From Ornithinimicrobium sp. (GTDB taxonomy: Bacteria > Actinomycetota > Actinomycetes > Actinomycetales > Dermatophilaceae), in the NCBI RefSeq assembly GCF_030537745.1, contig NZ_JAUNVI010000008.1:15069-79068 (forward strand): a stretch of 64,000 nucleotides of DNA, written 5' to 3'. The number at the start of each line of letters is the position of its first letter. Position 1 is the first letter of the stretch. Positions 28,501 through 35,652 of the stretch are shown here, in pieces. The position numbers and the translations under genes were made by a program. Below the pieces are notes generated by a model that was not told where the DNA came from, did no database searches, and saw nothing but the letters and a program-made list of their open reading frames with translations.

Positions 28501-29339
28501 CTTCCGGGGCAGGCGCTGGCGCGCGCGGGTCTGATCGCACCTCCACCGCCGACCTGCTCGGCATCCGGAGCACGGGTGAGCGCGTTGAGAGTCGCCCACG
28601 ACGGGCGCAGCCACCTGGCCGTTCGGGATCTGAGCCGGATCCGGACGGGCTGCCAGAGGAACGCGGCACTGGTGGCCAGACCCTGGCCGTCCTTCTCGTC
28701 GTGCTGGGCATCCTCGGCCTTGCCGCCGTCCTTGGCTGGAGCGTGCTCAACGGGATGGGTGACTCACCCACGGACAGCGCAGCCGCACCGACCACCAGCA
28801 ACAGCACTCCTGCCCAACCAGACAAGGGCGACAAGGGCAACGACAAGGCCAACCAGACCGACAAGGCCAACCAGACCTCGGACGTGCCGAAGGCACCGGT
28901 CAGCAATGGCGAAGCGCTACCGGTGCTGGGGATCACCTCTTTCGACCCGCAAGGTGACGGCAACGAGAACAACTCTCTGGCCCCGTTGGCTGTGGATGGT
29001 GACGAGGCCACCGAGTGGAAGTCCCACACCTATCTCTCACCTGGCTGGGGAAGCCTCAAAACAGGGACCGGGCTCGTCCTGGACCTCGGCGAAGGAGCGC
29101 AGGTCTCCAAGGTGGAGGTCCTGCTGGGCGAGGGCGACATGGGCGTGAAGGCCTACCTCAGTGACCAGGCATCGTTGACCGACGCCACCGTGCTCGGCTC
29201 CGACGACACCGCGAGCGGCACTTTCACCGCTACCCCCGAGAAGACCGCTACCGGGCGTTATCTCATCCTCTGGTTTGATCGCGCCTTCACCTCACCCGAC
29301 GGCGAGATCGTCAGCGTGCGTGAGATCACGGTGCGTTGA
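25524..29339 (+). CDS. murJ: MurJ lipid II flippase fused to pseudokinase and extracellular C-terminal domain
   Basis: 1271 aa from ATG 25524. Residues ~1–540 form the 14-TM MOP flippase core (SSVVMAGGTLVSRVLGVVRMALLAYAIG, NTIPNTIYLLLAAGVLNVLLLPQL, LNWAVKIVPDAPGKAAYDYAFSIFVLPHSL), which flips lipid II. After a Pro-rich linker, a kinase-like domain spans ~620–830 (VGTRLGDRYILDELLA…). It lacks the key residues: VAVTAL replaces VAxK, HHLYLNPHSVL replaces HRDLKPENxL, and VSGVG replaces DFG, so it is a pseudokinase. A TM at ~1053–1075 leads to a galactose-binding-like/discoidin-like domain (~1130–1271). The architecture matches mycobacterial MviN (Rv3910), whose pseudokinase binds the FHA protein FhaA after phosphorylation by PknB. 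That regulation is inferred here. Confidence 0.95.
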   Translation: MSGNPSSTSSLARSSVVMAGGTLVSRVLGVVRMALLAYAIGNLTPAANVWQTANTIPNTIYLLLAAGVLNVLLLPQLTRALTRGKEGQDYSDRLLTLSVVILGVGTVLFVLAAPLATKVTMLTFPWGDPMLDLAILFAYLCIPQMLFYGLHTLLGQILAVYHRFAAFAWSPALANVIAIAGILVFMRRYPDAALLPLQEWTSGMIWLLAGSATLSIVVQALVLFPAVRATGFQWRFRWGFRGVGLGTASVMAGWALADVALSQTGVITATNLLNWAVKIVPDAPGKAAYDYAFSIFVLPHSLIALSLLTTIYPVLTKAAAVGDRRGMAVHVARGLRLLGTAMVPLAIGMLVLAPLLARVIYPGNSPESHRAISTILIALVLGLVPYGVYLFCARVFYSFEDARTPFLFQVAITTVLLTVCFLAFLQAPIHVAVFIAFGQALGQVTAAVLGLRAVRRRLPWIGLRAVGMSYLRAAAAAALALVPMWLLIRLLDRPGFAGAAITLAVSGAVFLLVYAVLAHLFGVREVAEVTSPLLRRIPGLKRWAPAPPPPTSASAPAPAQDLPAGTATHPDDTSRPGVGTIGHQLTSESVTETVPVLDTLGWDGPPTGVAGKDGEMDRLEVGTRLGDRYILDELLARREGGTLDYWSAHDITLGRLVAVTALPAGAEHTESAHAVLDAARQVASVDDPRLVRVLDVGEEDGLAWIIEEGLSEAESLASLVATGPLPAEEARRIVGESAAGLESARRRGLHHLYLNPHSVLRTSDGTVKVSGVGMSAALEGVDDVTPVEASLIDAADLVSLLYVALTGQWPAEELVGVRSARRLEDGSFPAPSELVGGVPGDLDALCRLVHGSDADLAKAPGTPGELARQLSPWASEMVRDQRPAALTPPPPEHGLDDATKGAMAAVAGASAAATAAHPTRTDDDATSLVPKPFYRSAAAGGAPFNPADRSRGGPDRQSDGEAGDARPQADREGTGDVDRLLGGRDDTDAPLAASGAGAGARGSDRTSTADLLGIRSTGERVESRPRRAQPPGRSGSEPDPDGLPEERGTGGQTLAVLLVVLGILGLAAVLGWSVLNGMGDSPTDSAAAPTTSNSTPAQPDKGDKGNDKANQTDKANQTSDVPKAPVSNGEALPVLGITSFDPQGDGNENNSLAPLAVDGDEATEWKSHTYLSPGWGSLKTGTGLVLDLGEGAQVSKVEVLLGEGDMGVKAYLSDQASLTDATVLGSDDTASGTFTATPEKTATGRYLILWFDRAFTSPDGEIVSVREITVR

Positions 29340-29412
29340 TCGCCCACGAGCCGCTGGGGTCTGGTGTGACGCAAGGACCCGGCGCGCATGAGCAAAGGCC
29401 GCGTGGACGCAG

Positions 29413-29979
29413 ATGACGGACGTGGAAGGGCTCGCAGGAGTCGACGACTTCGCGATCCTGCAACGGCATACAGCCGGCGACCCGGACGCCTTCGGTGAGC
29501 TCTTCCGTCGGCACCGCGATCGCATGTGGGCCGTGGCGCTGCGCACGACACGGGACCCCGAGGTGGCCTCCGACGCCGTGCAGGACGCCTTCCTCAATGC
29601 GTTCCGCCGAGCTGGATCCTTCCGCGGAGATGCCCAGGTCACCACCTGGCTTCATCGGATCACCGTGAATGCCTGCCTCGATCGGATCCGTCGCGTGCGG
29701 CCGACTGCTGACATCGCCGACCATGACCCGGTCGAGCCACGGGATCGGCATCATTCCGTGGACGTGCGTCTGGACGTGCAGGCTGCGTTGGCTCAACTCC
29801 CGGAAGGGCAGCGCCTCGCCCTGACCCTCGTCGACATGCACGGCCTGAGCGTCGCGGAGGCCGCAGCCATCCTCGAGGTGGCGGAGGGGACGATCAAATC
29901 GCGATGCTCCCGTGGCCGGGAGGCTATGGCAGCACTGCTGGGCCCCGACGAATCCCGGCCCTCGAAGGAGGACCCATGA
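29413..29979 (+). CDS. sigM: ECF RNA polymerase sigma factor SigM
   Basis: 188 aa from ATG 29413. Sigma region 2 (residues ~25–95) includes AFGELFRRHRDRMWAVALRTTRDPEVASDAVQDAFLNAFRR and TTWLHRITVNACLDRIRR. Region 4 (~125–180) shows LPEGQRLALTLVDMHGLSVAEAAAILEVAEGTIKSRCSRGREAM, a standard helix-turn-helix for the –35 element. Position between murJ and the trx genes matches SigM of mycobacteria and streptomycetes. It should be held by the anti-sigma factor two ORFs downstream. The stop overlaps the ATG of a small ORF with a strong ribosome-binding site. Confidence 0.95.
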   Translation: MTDVEGLAGVDDFAILQRHTAGDPDAFGELFRRHRDRMWAVALRTTRDPEVASDAVQDAFLNAFRRAGSFRGDAQVTTWLHRITVNACLDRIRRVRPTADIADHDPVEPRDRHHSVDVRLDVQAALAQLPEGQRLALTLVDMHGLSVAEAAAILEVAEGTIKSRCSRGREAMAALLGPDESRPSKEDP

Positions 29980-30116
29980 CTACTCTCCTGCACCGCCCGA
30001 GTCATACGCCCGCGCTCGGAACCGAAGGCCGCCTCTGCTCGTCATACCCGATGAGCACGCCCGGACCGTGCCACCACCGCCAGCCCAGCTCGAGTCACTC
30101 GAGCATGCAACCGTGA
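29976..30116 (+). CDS. Possible 46-aa small protein between sigM and anti-sigma gene
   Basis: 46 codons from ATG 29976, overlapping the sigM stop (ATGA) and preceded by GAAGGAGGACCC, a very strong ribosome-binding site. The peptide (MTTLLHRPSHTPALGTEGRL…) has no TM segment or recognised motif and is His/Pro/Ser-rich. It ends 13 nt before the anti-sigma ATG, so it could couple translation of the two. It may instead be a vestigial or frameshifted N-terminus of the anti-sigma protein. Coding status is uncertain. Confidence 0.3.
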   Translation: MTTLLHRPSHTPALGTEGRLCSSYPMSTPGPCHHRQPSSSHSSMQP

Positions 30117-30129
30117 ACGGAGGTCACCG

Positions 30130-31044
30130 ATGGTGCCTGACGACCTAGGACGCACGTTCGTCCCCGGCGAGGAAACGCCATGGGAGGCCGACCCTACGGG
30201 GATGCGCGCACTACTACGGGCCCTCCCGGAGCCAGGACCGATGCCGGAAGAGCTGATCGCCCGGATCCAGGCTCGGTTGGCGATCGAGCAGGAGCACCGG
30301 ACCAATGGCACCTCCGACCTTTCTCCGGCGGCCGCACTGGGTCGGGGGGACAACCTCATCGACCTGGCCGCCGAACGCTCCTCCCGCCGGCCTGGACGGA
30401 CGCTGGCTATCCTCGGCGCCGCTGCGGTCGGCCTCATGCTCACCACGGTGGCTATCAACCAGTTCGTCGGCTTCGGTGGCACCCCCGGGGCGGACTCTGC
30501 CGCTTTCGCCCCTACCACCGGGCGTTCCGCCGACGACGGTGCTGGGGCGGACTCCGGCGCTCAGGCTGACGATGCGAGCGGCGGCGCTGAGGCAGGACCG
30601 CCCGCAGCAGCCGCGTCGGGGGAGGCGCAGGAGCAGGCCGCTGCCGGAGCAGCGGACGAGGGGAGCCAGACCGATAGTGGTCAGGCCGACACCTCCCTGC
30701 CTTACGCGGCACGCTCCATCATCCTGGTGCCCGACCTCGGCGACCTTCCTGCCCTGAGCACGGACGGCTACGCGCCCCTCATCAGCGCCGCCGCAGAGTC
30801 CGCCTCCAAACCTTCCTCGGCGTCGACTTTGACTGTGACACAAGCGAACTCATGCTGGATCGCCGTCGCAGGCGACGGGGCCTGGGACAACTACTTCGCT
30901 GCGACGGCCCACGCTGCGAAGGAACCGGTCGTCGTGCTGCTGGGGCGTGACTTCGATGGCTCAGGACACGCATGGGTCCTGCCCGCAGGATGCGTCGACG
31001 CGGCAGACACTCAGCCCTTGTCCGACGCCGCCATCGCGCCCTGA
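30130..31044 (+). CDS. Putative anti-sigma-M factor, single-pass membrane protein
   Basis: 304 aa from ATG 30130 with GGAGGT at ideal spacing. The cytoplasmic part (~1–95) has PWEADPTGMRALLRALPEPGPMPEELIARIQARLAIEQ, the conserved start of actinobacterial SigM antagonists (Rv3912-like). It has no zinc-binding HxxxCxxC. One TM follows (~97–116, TLAILGAAAVGLMLTTVAINQFV). The extracytoplasmic part has an Ala/Gly/Asp/Glu-rich spacer (~120–190) and a folded end with two Cys (NSCWIAVAGDG…, LPAGCVD), possibly a disulphide. Position directly after sigM supports the role. Release of SigM would need proteolysis or a conformational signal that cannot be seen here. Confidence 0.75.
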   Translation: MVPDDLGRTFVPGEETPWEADPTGMRALLRALPEPGPMPEELIARIQARLAIEQEHRTNGTSDLSPAAALGRGDNLIDLAAERSSRRPGRTLAILGAAAVGLMLTTVAINQFVGFGGTPGADSAAFAPTTGRSADDGAGADSGAQADDASGGAEAGPPAAAASGEAQEQAAAGAADEGSQTDSGQADTSLPYAARSIILVPDLGDLPALSTDGYAPLISAAAESASKPSSASTLTVTQANSCWIAVAGDGAWDNYFAATAHAAKEPVVVLLGRDFDGSGHAWVLPAGCVDAADTQPLSDAAIAP

Positions 31045-31092
31045 CCGGCCACCTCATCCCCGAAGCCGCCGACGCAGGAGACGATGTCGCTC

Positions 31093-31119
31093 GGGAACAT
31101 CGGGCACCTAGGATCGGTT
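31093..31119 (+). promoter_or_regulatory. SigR/SigH-type ECF promoter for trxB
   Basis: GGGAAC (31093–31098), 18 nt, then GTT (31117–31119), 58 nt before the trxB start. This matches the GGGAAT–N18–GTT consensus of thiol-oxidative-stress sigma factors (SigR of Streptomyces, SigH of mycobacteria), whose regulons include trxBA. Position and spacing are exact; use in this organism is inferred. Confidence 0.6.
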
Positions 31120-31176
31120 GAGTCCAATGCACGCCGACCACCACCCCGGGCACTCCCTTGCCCGAAGAAGGACGAC

Positions 31177-32178
31177 ATGATCATCGAGATCTCCCCACAG
31201 CCGCAGGACGAGTCGAAGACGCCGCCTGTGACGGACGAGCCCGGGCAGGTGCGTGACGTCATCATCGTCGGATCAGGTCCCGCCGGCTACACCGCTGCCG
31301 TCTACACGGCGCGAGCCAGCCTGGCGCCCCTCGTCTTCGAGGGCTCGGTCACCGCAGGTGGGGCGCTGATGAACACCACCGACGTCGAGAACTTCCCCGG
31401 TTTCGCCGACGGCATCATGGGTCCCGAGCTGATGATGAACATGCGGGAGCAGGCTGAACGCTTTGGTGCCGAACTGGTCCGCGACGACGCGATCGCCCTC
31501 GATCTGCGCGGCGACATCAAACTGGTCACCGACGGTGACGGAAAGGTGCATCGAGCGCGGACGGTCATCCTGGCCATGGGCTCGGCCTATCGCGAGCTCG
31601 GTCTGCCCAGGGAGAAGGAGCTCTCCGGCCACGGTGTCAGCTGGTGCGCGACCTGCGACGGCGCGTTCTTCCGCGACCAGGACATCGCGGTCGTGGGGGG
31701 CGGCGACTCGGCGATGGAGGAAGCGACCTTCCTGACCAAGTTTGCGCGGTCCGTCACCGTCATCCACCGTCGTGACGAGCTGCGTGCCAGCCAGATCATG
31801 GTCGATCGAGCCCAGAACGACCCCAAGATCAGCTTTGCCTGGAACTCCGCGGTCGCCACCCTCAACGGATCCCCGAAGTTAACCTCGGTCACCCTGCAGG
31901 ACACCGAGACTGGCGAAACTCGCGACCTGCCAGCCACCGGTCTGTTCATCGCTATCGGGCATGACCCGCGCAACGAGCTGGTCGTCGGTCAGGTGGACGT
32001 GGACGACGAAGGTTACGTCCTCGTCGAGAGCCGCAGCACGGCCACCAACCTCCCCGGCGTGTTCGCCTGCGGCGACCTGGTCGACCACATCTACCGCCAG
32101 GCCATCACTGCCGCGGGCAGCGGCTGCGCCGCTGCCCTCGACGCTGAGCGACACCTGGCTCTTCTCGACGACGCCTGA
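31177..32178 (+). CDS. trxB: Thioredoxin reductase
   Basis: 333 aa from ATG 31177, preceded by GAAGAAGGA; the longer frame from 31084 is non-coding leader containing the promoter. It is an FAD/NADPH enzyme that reduces thioredoxin. Features: FAD-binding [20 protein letters not shown] (~27–46), redox-active WCATCDGAF (C157/C160), NADPH-binding [15 protein letters not shown] with HRR at [15 protein letters not shown], and the C-terminal [23 protein letters not shown]. It forms a stress-induced unit with the thioredoxin gene 70 nt downstream. Confidence 0.98.
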   Translation: MIIEISPQPQDESKTPPVTDEPGQVRDVIIVGSGPAGYTAAVYTARASLAPLVFEGSVTAGGALMNTTDVENFPGFADGIMGPELMMNMREQAERFGAELVRDDAIALDLRGDIKLVTDGDGKVHRARTVILAMGSAYRELGLPREKELSGHGVSWCATCDGAFFRDQDIAVVGGGDSAMEEATFLTKFARSVTVIHRRDELRASQIMVDRAQNDPKISFAWNSAVATLNGSPKLTSVTLQDTETGETRDLPATGLFIAIGHDPRNELVVGQVDVDDEGYVLVESRSTATNLPGVFACGDLVDHIYRQAITAAGSGCAAALDAERHLALLDDA

Positions 32179-32248
32179 GCCACCTCGCAAGGCGCCACTT
32201 GCACTTCCCCTACGCTTGATCCACGCACCGCCGAAAGGAAACCCCACC

Positions 32249-32572
32249 ATGGCCATCATCGAGACCAACGACAATGACTTCTCTCAGGACGTCCTCGAGC
32301 ACGACGGGCCGGTGCTCGTCGACTTCTGGGCGCCCTGGTGCGGTCCCTGCAAGATGATCGCTCCCATCCTCGAAGAGCTCTCCGCAGAGTGGGGCGACAA
32401 GCTGAAGATCGTCAAACTCAACACGGATGAGAATCCTGCGATCACGCAGCAGTACGGCATCACCGGCATCCCGACCATGAACGTCTACTCCGGAGGCGAG
32501 GTCGTCAAGACTCTCGTCGGGGCGCTGCCGAAGCGTAAGTTGGCGGCCGAGTTGGCTGACTTCACCGGCTGA
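32249..32572 (+). CDS. trxA: Thioredoxin
   Basis: 107 aa from ATG 32249 (upstream GAAAGGAAA). Cytosolic protein-disulphide reductase with the WCGPC active site (C31, C34) in VLVDFWAPWCGPCKMIAPIL, and the cis-proline loop GITGIPTMNVYSGG. It is full length for the family and recycled by the adjacent reductase. A strong hairpin follows, ending the transcript before parA. In mycobacteria cwlM follows here; it is absent in this genome segment. Confidence 0.98.
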   Translation: MAIIETNDNDFSQDVLEHDGPVLVDFWAPWCGPCKMIAPILEELSAEWGDKLKIVKLNTDENPAITQQYGITGIPTMNVYSGGEVVKTLVGALPKRKLAAELADFTG

Positions 32573-32603
32573 TAACGCACGCTGCAACGTTCAGCGCCCA
32601 GCC

Positions 32604-32644
32604 ACGGCCGTCCACGGGTTATCCACAGCCCTGTGGACGGCCGT
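32604..32644 (+). terminator. Perfect 12-bp inverted repeat after trxA, with a DnaA box in its loop
   Basis: ACGGCCGTCCAC (32604–32615) is mirrored by GTGGACGGCCGT (32633–32644). The stem can extend by GGG/CCC with a bulge. The loop contains a perfect DnaA box TTATCCACA (32619–32627). There is only a short T-poor tail, so it may act as a Rho-assisted or bidirectional-type terminator of trxBA. Confidence 0.6.
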
Positions 32645-32732
32645 TCTCTGTGTGTGGCGTCTCGACGACACTCCCGACGGATCCACCCCAGTGGGCGTGC
32701 AGCCCGAGAGCGTAGGGGATGATAGGACTCTC

Positions 32733-33818
32733 ATGACTTCTACGGATAGCGCCGCACTCGGTTGGCCTAGCACCAGTGATGAACGCATCTTTGCAGGTCA
32801 AAGTCCTGCGAAGCGGCCAAGCTCCTTAGGGTGGCCCCACACCCTGACTGTGGAACCGGAGTCGATCCCACCCAATGTATCGGGCGCCGTTTCACGTGAA
32901 ACAGAGGAAGAGCTCGTTTCACGTGAAACGGAGACCCCAGAGCCCCCTGTGGATAGCCGCAGTAGTTCCACGGCCGCCCTCCCGGACGCCTTCAGGGTGG
33001 ATCCGATCGTCAGCCACGCCTGGACCGGAACTCGGATCGTGACGGTCGCCAACCAGAAGGGCGGCGTGGGCAAGACCACGACCGCAGTGAATATGGCGGC
33101 TGCCATGGCCATGGCTGGGCTGCGTGTCCTCGTGATCGACATGGACCCCCAGGGCAACGCCAGCACCGCTCTGAGCATCCCGCACCTGAGCGGGGCTCTG
33201 GGGATCTACGACGTCCTGATCGACGGTCTGACGATGGCGGAGGTGGTGCAGGAGTGTCCCCACGTCCCCGGCTTGCTGTGCGTCCCCGCGACCATCGACC
33301 TCGCCGGCGCCGAGATCGAGTTGGTCCCCCTTGTCGCTCGTGAAAGCAGACTGAGTAGGGCTCTTCAGTCCTACCTCTCCGGGCTGAGGCCTGGCGAACA
33401 CGTGGACCTGGTGCTCATCGACTGTCCGCCCAGCCTGGGACTGCTCACGGTCAACAGTTTTGTCGCAGCCCGTGAGGTGCTCATCCCCATCCAGTGCGAG
33501 TACTACGCGCTGGAGGGGCTCAGTCAGCTCCTTGCGAATGTCAGCCTGATCCAGCAGCATCTCAATGCCGACCTTGAGGTCTCCACCATCCTGCTGACCA
33601 TGTTTGATGCCAGGACCAAACTGGCTTCCGATGTGGCAGGTCAGGTCCGTGAGTACTTCGGTGACCGGGTGCTCCGCGCCGCGATCCCGCGGTCGGTTCG
33701 CGTCAGTGAAGCGCCAAGCCACGGCGAAACCGTCATTACCTACGACCCGGGAAGTTCCGGGGCATTGTCCTACATAGAGGCAGCCGCCCAGATGCGGCTC
33801 CAGGAGGTTTCCCCATGA
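32733..33818 (+). CDS. parA: Chromosome partitioning ATPase ParA (Soj)
   Basis: 361 aa from ATG 32733 (AGGA 8 nt upstream). A disordered ~95-residue N-terminal extension precedes the ATPase. It encodes two VSRETE repeats because two parS sites lie in it. The deviant Walker A, NQKGGVGKTTTAVN, is near residue 108; VIDMDPQGNASTAL and LVLIDCPPSLGLLTVNSF follow. The AREVLIPIQCEYYALEGLSQL segment is typical of chromosomal ParA. It binds DNA non-specifically and works with ParB–parS to move origins. The stop overlaps parB by 4 nt. Confidence 0.97.
   Translation: MTSTDSAALGWPSTSDERIFAGQSPAKRPSSLGWPHTLTVEPESIPPNVSGAVSRETEEELVSRETETPEPPVDSRSSSTAALPDAFRVDPIVSHAWTGTRIVTVANQKGGVGKTTTAVNMAAAMAMAGLRVLVIDMDPQGNASTALSIPHLSGALGIYDVLIDGLTMAEVVQECPHVPGLLCVPATIDLAGAEIELVPLVARESRLSRALQSYLSGLRPGEHVDLVLIDCPPSLGLLTVNSFVAAREVLIPIQCEYYALEGLSQLLANVSLIQQHLNADLEVSTILLTMFDARTKLASDVAGQVREYFGDRVLRAAIPRSVRVSEAPSHGETVITYDPGSSGALSYIEAAAQMRLQEVSP
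32889..32902. promoter_or_regulatory. parS site 1
   Basis: Perfect 14-bp palindrome GTTTCACGTGAAAC, the core of the bacterial parS consensus bound by ParB. It lies inside the parA coding region and encodes Val-Ser-Arg-Glu-Thr. Confidence 0.95.
32916..32929. promoter_or_regulatory. parS site 2
   Basis: Second perfect GTTTCACGTGAAAC, 27 nt downstream of the first (start to start) and in the same reading frame, again coding VSRET in ParA. The pair is a nucleation site for ParB spreading about 6–8 kb left of oriC. Confidence 0.95.
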
Positions 33819-34852
33819 GCACCGACCGTCGCCGAGGTCTTGGTAAGGGACTGGGCGCCCTCATCCCGTCCGCACCAACGGGGGATCGTCCTTCGGACGT
33901 CTTCTTCCCGCGTGGTGACCAAGGTTTCACGGGAAACATCAGCACCTCGCAGAGGCAGCAAGACCGATCGGCCGTGGGATCCGACTCTGGCGCGCCAGAA
34001 CCTGACGCGCCCGAGTCTGACGCGCCAGAATCTGGCCTTCGGACGGTTCCGGGTGCGCACTTCGCCGAGGTCTTGATCGACGACATCGCGCCCAACCCTC
34101 GCCAGCCGCGCCAAGTTTTCGATGAGGACGACCTGGCCGAGCTCGTCGCGAGCATCACCGAGCTGGGCGTCTTGCAGCCGGTGGTGGTGCGTCCGACAGA
34201 CGAGGTCGACGGTCCCCCCTATGAGTTGGTCATGGGTGAGCGTCGGCTCCGCGCCTGCAGGGCGGCCGGCAAGGACACCATCCCCGCCATCATCCGGGTC
34301 ACCGAGGACGAGCACATGCTCCGCGACGCCCTCTTGGAGAATCTCCATCGGGCCGGTCTCAACCCGTTGGAGGAGGCGGCTGCCTATCAGCAGTTGCTGG
34401 ACGACTTCGGATGCACCCACGACATCCTGGCCACCAGGATCGGTCGTTCACGCCCGCAGATCTCCAACACCATCCGCTTGCTCAAGCTGCCTCCGTTGGT
34501 GCAGCGGCGGGTCGCTTCTGGCGTACTGTCGGCTGGCCATGCTCGCGCGCTGCTCGGTCTGGGCGACGGGGCCGCGGTGGAACGCTTGGCGCAGCGGATC
34601 GTGGCCGAAGGGCTGTCGGTCCGATCAGTCGAAGAGATTGTGCTGCTCGGCGGCGACGCGGCGCCGCGCACTCGTGGGACCACTGCCGCCCGGGAGGTCG
34701 CTCCGGAGCTAGAACGGGCCGCTCATGACCTTTCGGAGCGTCTGGAGACGCGGGTCCAGGTCGTGATGGGCCGTCGCAAGGGGAAAATCACCGTGGAGTT
34801 CGCCGGTCAGGAAGACTTGGAGCGCATTTTGGCGGCCTTGTCCCGGGACTGA
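33815..34852 (+). CDS. parB: Chromosome partitioning protein ParB (Spo0J), CTP-dependent DNA clamp
   Basis: 345 aa from ATG 33815 (ATGA overlap with parA). The N-terminus RRRGLGKGLGALIP is the conserved ParA-activating peptide. After an acidic linker, the CTP-binding domain shows PNPRQPRQVFDEDDLAELVASI, GVLQPVVVRP and GERRLRACRAAG (the GERRxRA CTP motif), then LLENLHRAGLNPLEEAAAYQQLL. A helix-turn-helix (LATRIGRSRPQISNTIRLLKLP) binds parS. A C-terminal dimerisation domain completes it. The 3' end overlaps rsmG on the other strand by 46 nt. Confidence 0.97.
   Translation: MSTDRRRGLGKGLGALIPSAPTGDRPSDVFFPRGDQGFTGNISTSQRQQDRSAVGSDSGAPEPDAPESDAPESGLRTVPGAHFAEVLIDDIAPNPRQPRQVFDEDDLAELVASITELGVLQPVVVRPTDEVDGPPYELVMGERRLRACRAAGKDTIPAIIRVTEDEHMLRDALLENLHRAGLNPLEEAAAYQQLLDDFGCTHDILATRIGRSRPQISNTIRLLKLPPLVQRRVASGVLSAGHARALLGLGDGAAVERLAQRIVAEGLSVRSVEEIVLLGGDAAPRTRGTTAAREVAPELERAAHDLSERLETRVQVVMGRRKGKITVEFAGQEDLERILAALSRD
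33924..33937. promoter_or_regulatory. Degenerate parS-like site inside parB
   Basis: GTTTCACGGGAAAC differs from the parS core at one base. It falls in the poorly conserved linker-coding part of parB, where sequence is free to vary. Binding strength is uncertain. Confidence 0.45.
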
Positions 34853-35625
34853 GAGCCTGCAGTGTCCTGTCGGTCCTTCGCTTTTGCTCTCACCTCACCT
34901 ATCCCATCTGTCTCAACGTGCCCACCGGCGCCTTGACGTCCGCCTGCGCCCTTCTGACGCGCATCCCTCGGGTGGTGCCCACGCGGGACCTCGATGTCGA
35001 CCACACGCACGGGTTCGCTGACACTGTCTTGCCCGATCACCCGGAGCTCGGCGCGCTCGACACCCAGCTTGCGCAGCAACTTCTGTGCAGCGGCTAGCTC
35101 AGCGGCAGCCGCCTCACCCTTGAGCGCGAGCAGGTGGCCCTTGGGCTCAAGCAGCGGGAAGGTCCACCGGATGAGCTTGTCGAGGGACGCTACCGCCCGG
35201 GCTGTCACGAACGGTGCTGTCAGGCACGAGTCTTCGGCCCGTCCTCGGTGCACTCTGATGTGAGGCAGTTCCAGTGCCTCAATGGTGCTCCTCAACCACA
35301 CGGTGCGCCGAAGCAGAGGCTCCACGAGGTCGATCTGCAGGTCCGGTCGCGCGATCGCCAGGACGATGCCAGGAAGGCCGGCACCGCTACCGATGTCGAT
35401 GACGTGCGCTCCCGTGGGCAGCAGCGACTCCATCACCGCGCAGTTGACCAGGTGCCGCTCCCACAGCCGTGGCGCCTCACGGGGGCCCACCAGTCCGTGT
35501 GAGATGCCTGTCGTCGCCAGCAGGTCGGCATACCGGGTTGCCAGCTCGAGTCGGTCGCCAAAAATCTCCCTCGCCTCTGCCGGCGGGGCCGGGGCCTTCT
35601 GGACCGGCTCGGGGATGTGGCTCAT
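34807..35625 (-). CDS. rsmG: 16S rRNA (guanine-527-N7)-methyltransferase
   Basis: 272 aa from ATG 35625. It methylates G527 of 16S rRNA with S-adenosylmethionine. The Rossmann SAM site VIDIGSGAGLPGIVLAIARPDL is at ~75–96; LVEPLLRRTVWLRSTIEALEL and RAEDSCLTAPFVTARAVASLDKLIRWTFPLL follow, matching GidB/RsmG. A ~55-residue basic C-terminal extension (GHHPRDARQKGAGGRQ… RSKSS) is unusual and probably disordered. It is first after jag in the leftward rnpA–yidD–yidC–jag–rsmG operon. Confidence 0.96.
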   Translation of the reverse strand: MSHIPEPVQKAPAPPAEAREIFGDRLELATRYADLLATTGISHGLVGPREAPRLWERHLVNCAVMESLLPTGAHVIDIGSGAGLPGIVLAIARPDLQIDLVEPLLRRTVWLRSTIEALELPHIRVHRGRAEDSCLTAPFVTARAVASLDKLIRWTFPLLEPKGHLLALKGEAAAAELAAAQKLLRKLGVERAELRVIGQDSVSEPVRVVDIEVPRGHHPRDARQKGAGGRQGAGGHVETDGIGEVRAKAKDRQDTAGSQSRDKAAKMRSKSS

Positions 35626-35652
35626 CTAGCTGGTCGTCGTGGTCGTGCGAGA

